From Chloroflexi bacterium RBG_16_72_14 (GTDB lineage: Bacteria; Chloroflexota; Limnocylindria; Limnocylindrales; CSP1-4), in the NCBI GenBank assembly GCA_001797035.1, contig MGOE01000077.1, forward strand, positions 361-10,274: a stretch of 9,914 nucleotides of DNA, given 5' to 3'. Position 1 is the stretch's first letter. The number at the start of each line of letters is the position of its first letter. The notes beneath the pieces are model-generated. The model made no database searches. It was given only the letters and a program-made list of their open reading frames with translations, and had not been told where the DNA came from. The position numbers were made by a program, and so were the translations under genes. Positions 1-6,347 of this stretch are shown here, piece after piece.

Positions 1-1
1 G

Positions 2-1038
2 GGCGGACTGGGGCGTGCCGCCAAGGTCGTCCCGCCGCGCGAGCCGACCGGGACGCTGGACCGTCCCGACCTCGAGACACGCCTGGCCGCCGGCACGGCG
101 CGCCGGCTGACCGTCGTCGTCGCCGGCGCCGGGTTCGGCAAGAGCACCCTGGCCGGGCGGGTGGCCGCGCGCCGCGACGCGGCCTGGTACACCGTGGACG
201 CCGCCGACACGCACCTTGGCTCGTTCGCCGCGGGCGTCGTCGCCGCCCTCCGCCGTCACCTGCCCGCCCTCCCCGCCGACCTCGCCGTCCCGATCGAGAC
301 CTCGGTCGACCCGAGGGACGACGCCGAGGCGCACGACCGCGGCCAGGCCGCCGCCACCCTCGTCGCCGACGCGCTCCAGGAGGCGCTGGACCGGGAGCTG
401 CTGCTGGTGCTCGACGACTGCCACGAGATCGATGGCGCCGCCGGCTCGTGGCGCTTCGTCGAGGCGCTCGTCCGGTTCGCGCCCCCGGACCTCCACCTGC
501 TGCTGGTGTCCCGCAACGACCCACCGTTCGGCGTCGAACGGCTCCGCGCCCGGGGCGAGGTCGCCGACATCGGCGGCACCCCGCTCGCGTTCAGCGTGCC
601 CGAGATCGAGGCGCTGGTCGCCAACCTCCTCGATGCGGCGGCCGTGCCCCGCGAGTCCGTGGGCGACGCGGCCGCCCGGATCCACTCCGCCACGGGTGGC
701 TGGCCGGCGGCGGTGCGCCTGACGATCGAGGCGCTGCGCGCCGCCCCTGCCGGCGGCCGCGAGGCGGTCCTGGTCCGGCTCCAGCGTCCCGAGGGGCCCC
801 TGTTCGCGTACCTCGCCGAGGGGCCACCCGCTACTACCTCCGCATCCTCGAGCGCGACGCATACGACGAGGCGGCGCATCTCGGCCTGGTCGACGCGCTG
901 CTGGCGGCCGGCCGGCACGGTGAGGCGCGCCGACGCTACGGGATCTACGCGGACCGGATGGAGGAGATGGGCGTCGAGGCGGCGCCGTTCCCGTCCCTGC
1001 CCGGGCGCGAGCGAGGCTCCGCGGTCGTCACCCGCTGA
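2..1038 (+). pseudogene. Broken STAND ATPase / BTAD transcriptional regulator, internal deletion, 5' end outside window
   Basis: The reading frame open from base 2 encodes the NTPase half of a MalT/AfsR-like regulator. It shows a Walker A AGAGFGKST (lysine codon 140-142), a Walker B LLLVLDDCH (about 400-425), the sensor-like LLLVSRNDPP, and the ATGGWPAAVRL motif, ending at FAYLAE (820). In this family hundreds of residues should follow (rest of the NTPase, TPR repeats, winged helix). Instead, two bases later and in another frame, comes ATRYYLRILERDAYDEAAHL and the rest of a BTAD domain through MGVEAAPFP, stopping at 1036-1038. The middle of the gene is therefore missing and the frame is broken; no intact regulator can be made. 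The frame of the first half runs on to 1453 only as antisense of the next gene. The 3' end overlaps the convergent transporter gene by 11 bases. An assembly collapse would look the same. Both domain assignments are clear; that this is true decay is an inference. Confidence 0.72.
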
Positions 1039-2464
1039 CAGGCGCCCCGGCGGTGTCCGGCACGTCCGGCACGTCCGGCACGTGCGGCGCGTCGGCCGCG
1101 CCGGCGGCGGGCGCCGGCATCCGGGCGGGGCCATCCAGCATCGCCGGGAAGCGCAGCGCGAGCGCCAGCAGCACCGTCGCGAGCACGAGCACACCCGCCC
1201 CGACGAACAGCGCCGTCGCGTCGATGTCGATCAGCGCCCCGGCGAGCCCGATCGAGAGCGGCGTGATCCCGAAGCCCATCAGCATCGCCAGGCTCATGAC
1301 CCGGCCGAGCATCTCGAGCTCGACTCGCGCCTGGAGCCACGAGATCGCGACCACGTTGACGTAGCCGATCGCGACGCCCATCACGGCCAGCGCCGCGACG
1401 ACGGCCGGGAGCCAGCCGAGAACGCCGACTGCGGCCATCGCCACCCCGGATAGGGTGATGCACGCGAGCACGATGCCGCCCTGGCGCTCGAGCCGGACGT
1501 TGCCCGCGGTGATCGTGCCCGCCAGCGCCCCGGCGGCCCAGCCTGCGGCCATGAACCCGAGCCCAGTGGGCCCGGCGTCGAACCGGCGCTCGGCCAACCA
1601 CGCCATGCCCACCGCGGCGGGCCCGTTGACCGCGAAGTTGAGCACCAGCGAGAGCAGCATCATGAGCCGGATGCCCGGGTCGGCGAGGACGTACCGCACG
1701 CCACCCCGCAGCGCATCGGTGAACGATTCCGGTGGCGACTCGGCCGCGCCGGTGACCTCGGGTGTGGTGGCCTCCGCGGCCCTGTGCGTGGATGCCGTGA
1801 TCGTCACCGGGCCGGCCGACGGGCTCGCCGCGCGCGCCGCCACCAGCGCCCCGCCCGAGATCAGGGCGACGAGGGCCCCGGCGATCACGAATGACACCGC
1901 GTCCACCGCGAATGCGGTCCCGGTGCCCACGATCGCGATCGCAACGCCTGCCATCGGCGGGCCGGCGATCGACGCCAGCTGGAGTGTGCCCTGGAGCAAG
2001 GCGTTGGCGGACGGCAGGCGGTCCGGTCCCACGGCCCGCGGCAGGAACGCCTGCTGGGCCGGCAGGTAGACGGCGTCGACCGCGCCGAACAGCGCGCCCA
2101 GGGCGGCCAGCACCGGGATCGAGGCCAGCCCGGTCGCGACCAGCACCGCGATCACGGCCACGATCGCGCCGCGGGCGAGGTGGGCGACGAGCATCAGGGT
2201 CCGCGGCGACCGCCGGTCCGCGATGACCCCCATCGGCACCAGCAGGATCGCGCGCGGAACGCCCACCGCGATCAGGACGGTGCCCAGGGCGAAACCAGAC
2301 CCGGTGAGTGAGATCACGAGCCACGACAGGGCGACGAAGTGGAACTGGTCGCCCAGGACGGACACCGCCTCACTGGCCCACAGGAGGCGGAAGTCGCGGA
2401 CGCCCGTGGCACGCCAGATCGGCAGCGCCCGCACGCGGCCGGTGGACGAGACGAGCGCGGTCAT
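1028..2464 (-). CDS. MFS exporter, DHA3-type (MFS_3/EntS-like)
   Basis: A 478-residue integral membrane protein, probably a proton-driven drug or metabolite exporter. After a short basic N-terminus (VRDFRLLWASEAVSVLGDQF, typical of the DHA3 branch) there are about 10-12 hydrophobic segments. A motif-A loop GVIADRRSPRTLML sits at residues 79-92, and the central loop, about residues 215-260, is long and hydrophilic. The AVDAVYLPAQQAFLP segment is also typical of the family. The C-terminal ~30 residues are a Pro/Ala-rich tail with a VPD triplet repeat. The ATG at 2462-2464 overlaps the TGA of the upstream gene (ATGA), with AGGA about 10 bases upstream, so translation is probably coupled. It is last in the four-gene operon led by the DUF2089 regulator. 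The substrate cannot be read from sequence. The family assignment is secure; the exporter direction is inferred from the family. Confidence 0.9.
   Translation of the reverse strand: MTALVSSTGRVRALPIWRATGVRDFRLLWASEAVSVLGDQFHFVALSWLVISLTGSGFALGTVLIAVGVPRAILLVPMGVIADRRSPRTLMLVAHLARGAIVAVIAVLVATGLASIPVLAALGALFGAVDAVYLPAQQAFLPRAVGPDRLPSANALLQGTLQLASIAGPPMAGVAIAIVGTGTAFAVDAVSFVIAGALVALISGGALVAARAASPSAGPVTITASTHRAAEATTPEVTGAAESPPESFTDALRGGVRYVLADPGIRLMMLLSLVLNFAVNGPAAVGMAWLAERRFDAGPTGLGFMAAGWAAGALAGTITAGNVRLERQGGIVLACITLSGVAMAAVGVLGWLPAVVAALAVMGVAIGYVNVVAISWLQARVELEMLGRVMSLAMLMGFGITPLSIGLAGALIDIDATALFVGAGVLVLATVLLALALRFPAMLDGPARMPAPAAGAADAPHVPDVPDVPDTAGAPVSG
1059..1085. repeat. Three tandem 9-bp repeats in the 3' end of the MFS gene
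   Basis: GGCACGTCC occurs at 1059-1067 and 1068-1076 and again, with one change (GGCACGTGC), at 1077-1085. The transporter gene reads these units on the other strand as the Val-Pro-Asp repeats of its disordered tail. The period is a multiple of three, so copy-number change would not break the frame. Confidence 0.85.
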
Positions 2465-2886
2465 TCGAGCACGATCCTGACGCCGTCGCCCTCGTCATCG
2501 ACCTCGAGCACGGGGCCGCGGAGGCCCGAGCTGAGCGCCTCGCGGACGCGCGTGACCTGGTCGCCGGACAGCCCGGGAACCCGGTCCAGCGCGAACCGCC
2601 CGACGGCGATCGGCAGGCGCAGGTTGACGACGCTCCGCCCGCCGTCGCGGACCTCGATCCGGAGGGTCGTGGCGCCGCGGCTCGCGGCACCCGCGTCCGC
2701 GCCGGCCCCGGCACCGGCGCCGTAGCCGGGCGGCGGGTTGGAGCCGAAGCCCCCCGGCGGCTCCCCACGCTCGCGCCGGGGTGTGGACCGCTCGTCGAGC
2801 GCGGCCAGGATCGGCGCCGCCTCCTCGGCGGTGAGGCGTCCCTCGGCCACGAGGCGGAGGACCTGGTCGAGCGGGTCGGCGGACAT
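2461..2886 (-). CDS. Small SHOCT-like / YvlB-type domain protein
   Basis: A 141-residue soluble protein of unknown function. Residues 1-33 (MSADPLDQVLRLVAEGRLTA onward) form a SHOCT-like helical pair of the LxxLxxGxLxxxxAxxxLxAL type. Residues about 36-72 are a Gly/Ala/Pro-rich linker. Residues about 73-141 form a small globular part with the pattern TLRIEVRDGGRSVVNLRLPI ... GPVLEVDDEGDGVRIVLE. That C-terminal pattern resembles proteins found beside DUF2089 and DUF4097 genes in Gram-positive bacteria, where the role is not established. I chose the ATG at 2884-2886: it forms a TGATG overlap with the upstream stop and has a G-rich ribosome-binding stretch just before it. A GTG three codons earlier (2893-2895) is possible but would overlap further. 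Its own stop overlaps the transporter start by 4 bases. No membrane segment or signal peptide is visible. Confidence 0.8.
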   Translation of the reverse strand: MSADPLDQVLRLVAEGRLTAEEAAPILAALDERSTPRRERGEPPGGFGSNPPPGYGAGAGAGADAGAASRGATTLRIEVRDGGRSVVNLRLPIAVGRFALDRVPGLSGDQVTRVREALSSGLRGPVLEVDDEGDGVRIVLE

Positions 2887-4022
2887 CAGCACCACCCCCG
2901 GAAGGACCGCGGGCCGGCCGACTCGAGCGCCTCGAGGCGCCGCGAGGCGGTGTCCACGTCCAGCTCGCCGCGCTCGAGGGCGCGCAGGACCTCGAGCCGG
3001 GCCGACTCGCGGCGGTCGGTCGAGCCGGCATCACCCAGCACCGGACCCGCCGTGTCGGGGCGGACGAGGTTGGGAGCGGCCTCCGCCTCGGCGACGAGCA
3101 CCGGCGGCTCGACGGGCCGTGGCGGGACCGGCGGGGCGGTCTGCGGCTCCAGCGGTGCCGGCGCGCCGGCCGGCGCCGGGGCCGCGGGCGGTGCCGGCGC
3201 CTCGACCGGGTCGGGGAGGCTCGTGCCCCTCGGCGACCGGTCGCGCAGGAAGATGTCGCCGGACATCGTCCGGACGCTGACGTGGGCCCGCCCATCGCCC
3301 ACGATCAGCGTCCGATGCCCCCGGCCGCCCTCGGCGCGGTGAGGCACGGAAGCCCGGACGTCACCCGTCACGGTCTTCGCGTCGAGGCGGAGATCGCCGC
3401 CCATGGCCAGCCGCACGTCGCCGCTGACCGAGCTGATCGAGCCGGTTTCCCCCTCGGACAGGTCGGCGTCGACGTCCACGTCGCCGCTCGTGGTCGAGGC
3501 ATCGAGCCTGAGCAGGCGCGGCGCCCGCACCCGCAGCTCGCCCGAGACCGAGCGAGCCGAGAGTTCGAGCGCGACGCTGGCGTCGATGGTCACGTCGCCC
3601 GACATGGACTCGACCGACAGTGGGCCGGCGTCCGCCTGGATCCGCAGCTCCCCCGATGCGGTGGCCCAATGGCTGGCGCCGCCGATGCCCAGGGCGACCA
3701 CGTCGCCCGACAGCGTCCGGACGGAGAGCCGGGCGGTCCGGGGGACGTCGATGTCCAGGTCCGGCGCGCGCCCGGTGTGCATCACCAGCGGGCCGATCCG
3801 GAGCCGCGTCGAGTGCGCGTCCCGGATCCGTACGGCGGACGGGCCGGCCTCGACCGACACCTCGCGCTCGAGATCGCTGCCGTCGCGCGCCCGCACGACC
3901 ACGCGGTCGCCGTCGGTCCCGCGCAGGCGGAGCTCGTTGGAGGTGAGGAAGATCTCGACCTCGCCGTCGGGGCCCAGCGGGGCCTCGCGCACGGGGGAGC
4001 CGGAGCTCGTGGTGTCCGTCAT
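2886..4022 (-). CDS. DUF4097 beta-helix protein with C-terminal SHOCT-like segment
   Basis: A 378-residue protein with three parts. Residues about 20-265 are a DUF4097 (LiaG-like, putative adhesin) repeat region marked by eight SGDV/SGEL/TGDV/SGDI turns at residues 105, 123, 141, 160, 179, 200, 219 and 254. These are spaced about 18-21 residues (35 at the end), as expected for a beta-helix. Residues about 272-335 are a Pro/Ala/Glu linker. Residues about 338-368 (RRESARLEVLRALERGELDV onward) are a SHOCT-like helical pair. The start ATG at 4020-4022 overlaps the upstream TGA by 4 bases and follows GGGAGG (4031-4036) by 8 bases. The frame stays open upstream to 4406, but that part is antisense-like Arg-rich sequence overlapping the DUF2089 gene. 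No signal peptide or membrane segment is visible, so the product is probably cytoplasmic, unlike membrane-anchored LiaG. Biochemical function is unknown for the family. Confidence 0.85.
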   Translation of the reverse strand: MTDTTSSGSPVREAPLGPDGEVEIFLTSNELRLRGTDGDRVVVRARDGSDLEREVSVEAGPSAVRIRDAHSTRLRIGPLVMHTGRAPDLDIDVPRTARLSVRTLSGDVVALGIGGASHWATASGELRIQADAGPLSVESMSGDVTIDASVALELSARSVSGELRVRAPRLLRLDASTTSGDVDVDADLSEGETGSISSVSGDVRLAMGGDLRLDAKTVTGDVRASVPHRAEGGRGHRTLIVGDGRAHVSVRTMSGDIFLRDRSPRGTSLPDPVEAPAPPAAPAPAGAPAPLEPQTAPPVPPRPVEPPVLVAEAEAAPNLVRPDTAGPVLGDAGSTDRRESARLEVLRALERGELDVDTASRRLEALESAGPRSFRGWC

Positions 4023-4441
4023 CGGGCGTCCCTCCCGAGCGCGCGGATGGCCTCTGCCGCATCCTCGGCGCTCAGCTCGCGGCGGGACAGGCGCTCGAGG
4101 ATCTCGCGCCGCCCGGCCATGATGTCGTCGGCCGCCACGATGGCCGGCGCGGGTGCCTCGACCTCGTCGCGGGGTCCGAAGCCCAGGGCGCGCACGAGCG
4201 CCTCCACCCGGGCCCGGACCGTGGGGTAGCTGATGCTCAGCTCCCGCTCCATGTCGCGCAGGTTGCCGCGGCTGCGCAGGAAGCTCTCGAGGAGGGCGAG
4301 CTGCTCGCGGGTCAGCCGGCCGAACCGCCCGACCCCGAACTCGCCCTCGATGGTGGTCCCGCACTCGCCGCAGCGGAGTCGCGTCACGAACAGCTCGTTG
4401 GCGCACACGGGACAGGTGGCGATCACGTCATGAGGCGGCAC
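4019..4441 (-). CDS. DUF2089 family zinc-ribbon / HTH regulator
   Basis: A 140-residue protein and the first gene of the minus-strand operon. Residues 10-27 form a four-cysteine zinc ribbon (CPVC at 10-13, CGEC at 24-27). Residues about 42-86 form a helix-turn-helix region (LTREQLALLESFL, then RGNLRDMERELSISYPTVRA). This matches the DUF2089 family, generally taken to be a DNA-binding regulator. Residues about 108-136 (GRREILERLSRRELSAEDAA onward) are a SHOCT-like helical pair, also present in the next two gene products. The start is the GTG at 4439-4441, preceded by GAGGA (4447-4451) with a 5-base gap and by a good promoter at 4476-4504. The likely role is local control of this operon; the palindrome inside its promoter is a candidate autoregulatory site. 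The domain call is strong, the target is inferred. Confidence 0.87.
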   Translation of the reverse strand: MPPHDVIATCPVCANELFVTRLRCGECGTTIEGEFGVGRFGRLTREQLALLESFLRSRGNLRDMERELSISYPTVRARVEALVRALGFGPRDEVEAPAPAIVAADDIMAGRREILERLSRRELSAEDAAEAIRALGRDAR

Positions 4442-4475
4442 AGCGGTCCTCGCAAGTGGAATGTCGACTTACGTA

Positions 4476-4504
4476 TTTGTAAAGCCAGCTTTCTCTTTTG
4501 TCAA
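4476..4504 (-). promoter_or_regulatory. Sigma-70-type promoter of the DUF2089-DUF4097-SHOCT-MFS operon
   Basis: Read on the minus strand, 4504-4499 is a perfect TTGACA. A 17-base spacer follows, then TACAAA at 4481-4476 (four of six matches to TATAAT). The predicted transcript start near 4469 would leave a leader of about 28 bases containing the GAGGA ribosome site. The stretch 4459-4505 is markedly AT-richer than its surroundings, as expected for a promoter in a high-GC genome. Confidence 0.7.
4481..4492. promoter_or_regulatory. Palindrome inside the promoter, candidate operator
   Basis: AAAGC-CA-GCTTT is a perfect inverted repeat of 5-base arms with a 2-base centre. It lies inside the 17-base spacer of the minus-strand promoter. 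A protein bound here would block RNA polymerase. The adjacent HTH protein (DUF2089 family) is the obvious candidate, but there is no direct evidence for binding. A weaker, imperfect inverted repeat (CTTAC / GTAAAG) lies next to it at 4468-4484. Confidence 0.4.
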
Positions 4505-4540
4505 TACCGAATCTCCAGTTCGACGATCCGGCGCGCGGCG

Positions 4541-4546
4541 TAGACT
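4541..4546 (+). promoter_or_regulatory. TAGACT -10 element for the YdeI-like gene, probable leaderless start
   Basis: TAGACT (TANNNT pattern, four of six matches to TATAAT) ends six bases before the ATG at 4553. A normal distance from -10 to transcript start would put the first transcribed base at or within a base or two of that A. There is no purine-rich ribosome site in the six intervening bases (CGTGGC), which fits a leaderless transcript. No convincing -35 is visible. Confidence 0.5.
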
Positions 4547-4552
4547 CGTGGC

Positions 4553-5002
4553 ATGCGATTCCGGACGACGATCCAGCTCGAGGGCAAGACGGCAACCGGG
4601 TTCCGGGTCCCGCCCGAGGTGGTGGCGGGCCTGGGCGGGGGCAAGCGGCCGGCGGTGACGGTCACGATCCGTGGCCACACGTACCGCAGCACCGTGGCCG
4701 CGTACGGCGACGTGTTCATGCTCCCGCTCGCCGCGGAGCACCGGGCGGCGGCCGGGGTCGCCGCGGGCGACGAGGTGGAGGTCGAGCTCGCGCCCGACAC
4801 CGCGCCGCGCGAGGTGGAGGTGCCGGCGGACCTCGCCGCCGCGCTCGCCGCCGAACCGGAGGCACGCGCCTTCTTCGACGGCCTGTCGTACAGCAACCGG
4901 CGCTGGTTCGTGCTTTCGATCGATGGCGCGAAGACGCCCGAGACGCGGCAGCGACGGGTGGACAGGGCCGTCGAGATGCTCCGGGAGAGGCGCAAGCCGT
5001 GA
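4553..5002 (+). CDS. YdeI/OmdA-family protein (DUF1905 + OmdA)
   Basis: A 149-residue soluble protein. Residues 1 to about 82 match DUF1905, a small beta-barrel domain: MRFRTTIQLEGKTATGFRVP, the VTVTIRGHTYRSTVAAYGD stretch, and GDEVEVELAPDTAPREVEVP. Residues about 83-146 match the YdeI/OmpD-associated (OmdA) helical domain: LAAALAAEPEARAFFDGLSY and NRRWFVLSIDGAKTPETRQR, then an Arg-rich end. The two-domain order and length are normal for this widespread family. Relatives have been linked to bacteriocin resistance and stress in enterobacteria, but the molecular function is unknown. It is transcribed divergently from the DUF2089 operon with only 111 bases between the starts, so the two may share control. 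The start follows from the domain's usual first residues and from the -10 element just upstream, which implies a leaderless message. I am confident of the family and not of any function. Confidence 0.88.
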   Translation: MRFRTTIQLEGKTATGFRVPPEVVAGLGGGKRPAVTVTIRGHTYRSTVAAYGDVFMLPLAAEHRAAAGVAAGDEVEVELAPDTAPREVEVPADLAAALAAEPEARAFFDGLSYSNRRWFVLSIDGAKTPETRQRRVDRAVEMLRERRKP

Positions 5003-5176
5003 CTCGGTGCCGCTTGACCCGCGCCGGTCGCCGGGGCAGCTGACCAGGCCGACAGCCGGGACACCCGCCGCCCGGCATTGTCATTTGTCGACGACGGTCG
5101 CGGTCGTTCGTGGCCGCCCGGTCGAGGGCGGACGTCCGTGGGCCCCGGGGCCCGGCGGGTCCATCGTGGCGTCAAC

Positions 5177-5189
5177 GGCCTGTCAGGCC
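5177..5189. repeat. Perfect palindrome GGCCTG-T-CAGGCC before the small membrane-protein gene
   Basis: Six-base arms flank a single central base, 36 bases before the preferred start at 5226 and directly abutting an alternative in-frame ATG at 5190. It could be an operator or a leader hairpin. The half-sites GCCTG/CAGGC are the same as those of the four palindromes at 6425-6571 but with a 1-base rather than a 5-base centre. A second self-complementary stretch, GGGCCCCGGGGCCC, lies upstream at about 5138-5151. Confidence 0.45.
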
Positions 5190-5225
5190 ATGACCACCGA
5201 CACCGGACCCGAACGGAGACGCGTG

Positions 5226-5345
5226 ATGTCCGCGCAGACCCAGTACCTCGAGGTCGACGCCATCGGCGTCCTCCCGACCCTGATCCTGCTCCTCGTGCTG
5301 TTCCTGACGGCACTCGGGATCGTGGCGCACGCCGCCTTCGTCTGA
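5226..5345 (+). CDS. 39-residue single-pass membrane protein, unknown function
   Basis: A short gene: MSAQTQYLEVDAIGVLP, then one hydrophobic stretch of about 20 residues (TLILLLVLFLTALGIVAHAA), ending FV at the TGA 5343-5345. GGAG at 5215-5218 lies 7 bases before the ATG. An in-frame ATG at 5190 would add 12 residues (TTDTGPERRR region) but has no good ribosome site, and a GTG at 5223 is also possible. The hydrophobic run follows an acidic and polar N-terminus, so the topology is uncertain. A hairpin 32 bases after the stop supports a separate transcription unit. The 223 bases upstream, back to the YdeI-like gene, contain palindromes but no clear promoter. I do not recognise the family. Signs that it is real: the ribosome site, the membrane segment and the terminator. 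Against: its small size. Confidence 0.6.
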   Translation: MSAQTQYLEVDAIGVLPTLILLLVLFLTALGIVAHAAFV

Positions 5346-5376
5346 TCCCGGCCCGCTCCTCCGCGTCAAGCGCGGG

Positions 5377-5395
5377 CCCCGCCAGACCGGCGGGG
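5377..5395 (+). terminator. GC-rich hairpin between convergent genes
   Basis: CCCCGCC (5377-5383), loop AGACC, GGCGGGG (5389-5395): a perfect 7-base stem, followed on the plus strand by TTCGTGATT, which is only a weak T-rich tail. It lies between the end of the 39-residue gene (5345) and the end of the convergent hydrolase gene (5420), so it could serve both directions. Confidence 0.5.
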
Positions 5396-5419
5396 TTCGT
5401 GATTCCCGGGGGCGTGCCG

Positions 5420-6259
5420 CTATGCCGGCCTGGGCAGTGCGAGCGCCTCGCCCGGTGCGAGGACGCGGACGGGGACATCCGGCGCGAGGCCCGCCGCGGC
5501 ATCGGCGAACGCCCGGCCCGGCAGGTCGAACGGCCCGGGCGCGACCCGGCGCATGCCCGCGGGGTAGAAGGTGCCCCAGTGGATCGGGATCGCCAGCCGG
5601 GGCCGCAGGATCGCGGCAGCGGCGGCGGCACGTACCGGGTCCAGGTGCCCGTCACCGATCGTGGGGCCCCAGCCCCAGACGGGCAGCAGCGCGACGTCCA
5701 GCCGCCCGGCGAGCGCGCCCATGGCGGGGAACAGGTCCGTGTCACCGGGGAAGTACACGGTCCGCGATCCGGCCACGACGCAGCCGGTCGCGGGGCCGTC
5801 CGGCCCGAACGGCTCGCGCCGGCCGGAGTGCGCAGCCTCGACGACCTCGAAGTGGACCCGGTCGATCGTCAGCCGGTCGCCGGGTTCGACCTCCTCCACC
5901 GGCCCGAGGTCCAGCCTCGCTGCCAGGCGCCCGAAGCCGCGCGGGACGATGACCGTGGGCCGGCCGGGGATCCGGCGCAGCGATGGTGGGTCGAAGTGGT
6001 CGTGGTGGCCGTGGCTGATGAAGATCGCGTCGAGGTCCGCGAACAGCTCTGGCAGGACGGCCTCCACCTGGCGCCGCACCGGCCCGAGGCCGTCGCGCAG
6101 CATCGGGTCGGTGAGGATGCGCAGGTCGTCGACCTCGATCAGCACCGTCGAGTGGCCGAGGAAGGTGATCCGCGCGTGCGCCGGGCCGGCCTCGCGGGCC
6201 GGAGCGGCGGCCCGGACGGTTCGCCAGGCGTGGTCGACGGCGGCATGACGGTGCGCCAT
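5420..6259 (-). CDS. Metallo-beta-lactamase-fold hydrolase, UlaG/NAPE-PLD-like
   Basis: A 279-residue cytoplasmic metal-dependent hydrolase. The metal-binding pattern is complete. GHST lies at residues 35-38. HGHHDHFD at 83-90 supplies H83, H85, D87 and H88. A further histidine lies at about 144 (EAAHSG), FPGDTD at 170-175 supplies the bridging aspartate D173, and PIHWGTF at 225-231 supplies H227. The layout and the final IHWGTF match the UlaG-like / YtnP-NAPE-PLD branch rather than true beta-lactamases. Members of this branch act on phosphodiesters, lactones or acyl-ethanolamine phospholipids, so the substrate cannot be named. The ATG at 6257-6259 gives a normal N-terminus, though no strong ribosome site precedes it and an out-of-frame ATG lies 8 bases upstream. 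No signal peptide. It is monocistronic, with a long repeat-bearing upstream region (6260-6716). Confidence 0.88.
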   Translation of the reverse strand: MAHRHAAVDHAWRTVRAAAPAREAGPAHARITFLGHSTVLIEVDDLRILTDPMLRDGLGPVRRQVEAVLPELFADLDAIFISHGHHDHFDPPSLRRIPGRPTVIVPRGFGRLAARLDLGPVEEVEPGDRLTIDRVHFEVVEAAHSGRREPFGPDGPATGCVVAGSRTVYFPGDTDLFPAMGALAGRLDVALLPVWGWGPTIGDGHLDPVRAAAAAAILRPRLAIPIHWGTFYPAGMRRVAPGPFDLPGRAFADAAAGLAPDVPVRVLAPGEALALPRPA

Positions 6260-6347
6260 GCGGCCATGGTGCCCCAGATGACTCCACCGCGGGTCATCGG
6301 TAACGGCGAACCGGCGGCCCGCCTCGCGCGGTCGAGTGTCCCTGACC

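Noticed and set aside
826..1453. Continuation of the ATPase frame to 1453
   Set aside because: After 820 the sequence becomes Ser/Thr/Arg-rich and then antisense to the transporter, while the BTAD homology continues in another frame.
945..2324. Minus-strand open frame of 459 codons in another frame of the transporter
   Set aside because: Gly/Arg/Ala repeats without hydrophobic segments; it is a shifted reading of the MFS gene, whose own frame has clear membrane segments.
4023..4406. Upstream extension of the DUF4097 frame
   Set aside because: Arg-rich, overlaps the DUF2089 gene in another frame; the ATG at 4022 has a good ribosome site and an ATGA overlap.
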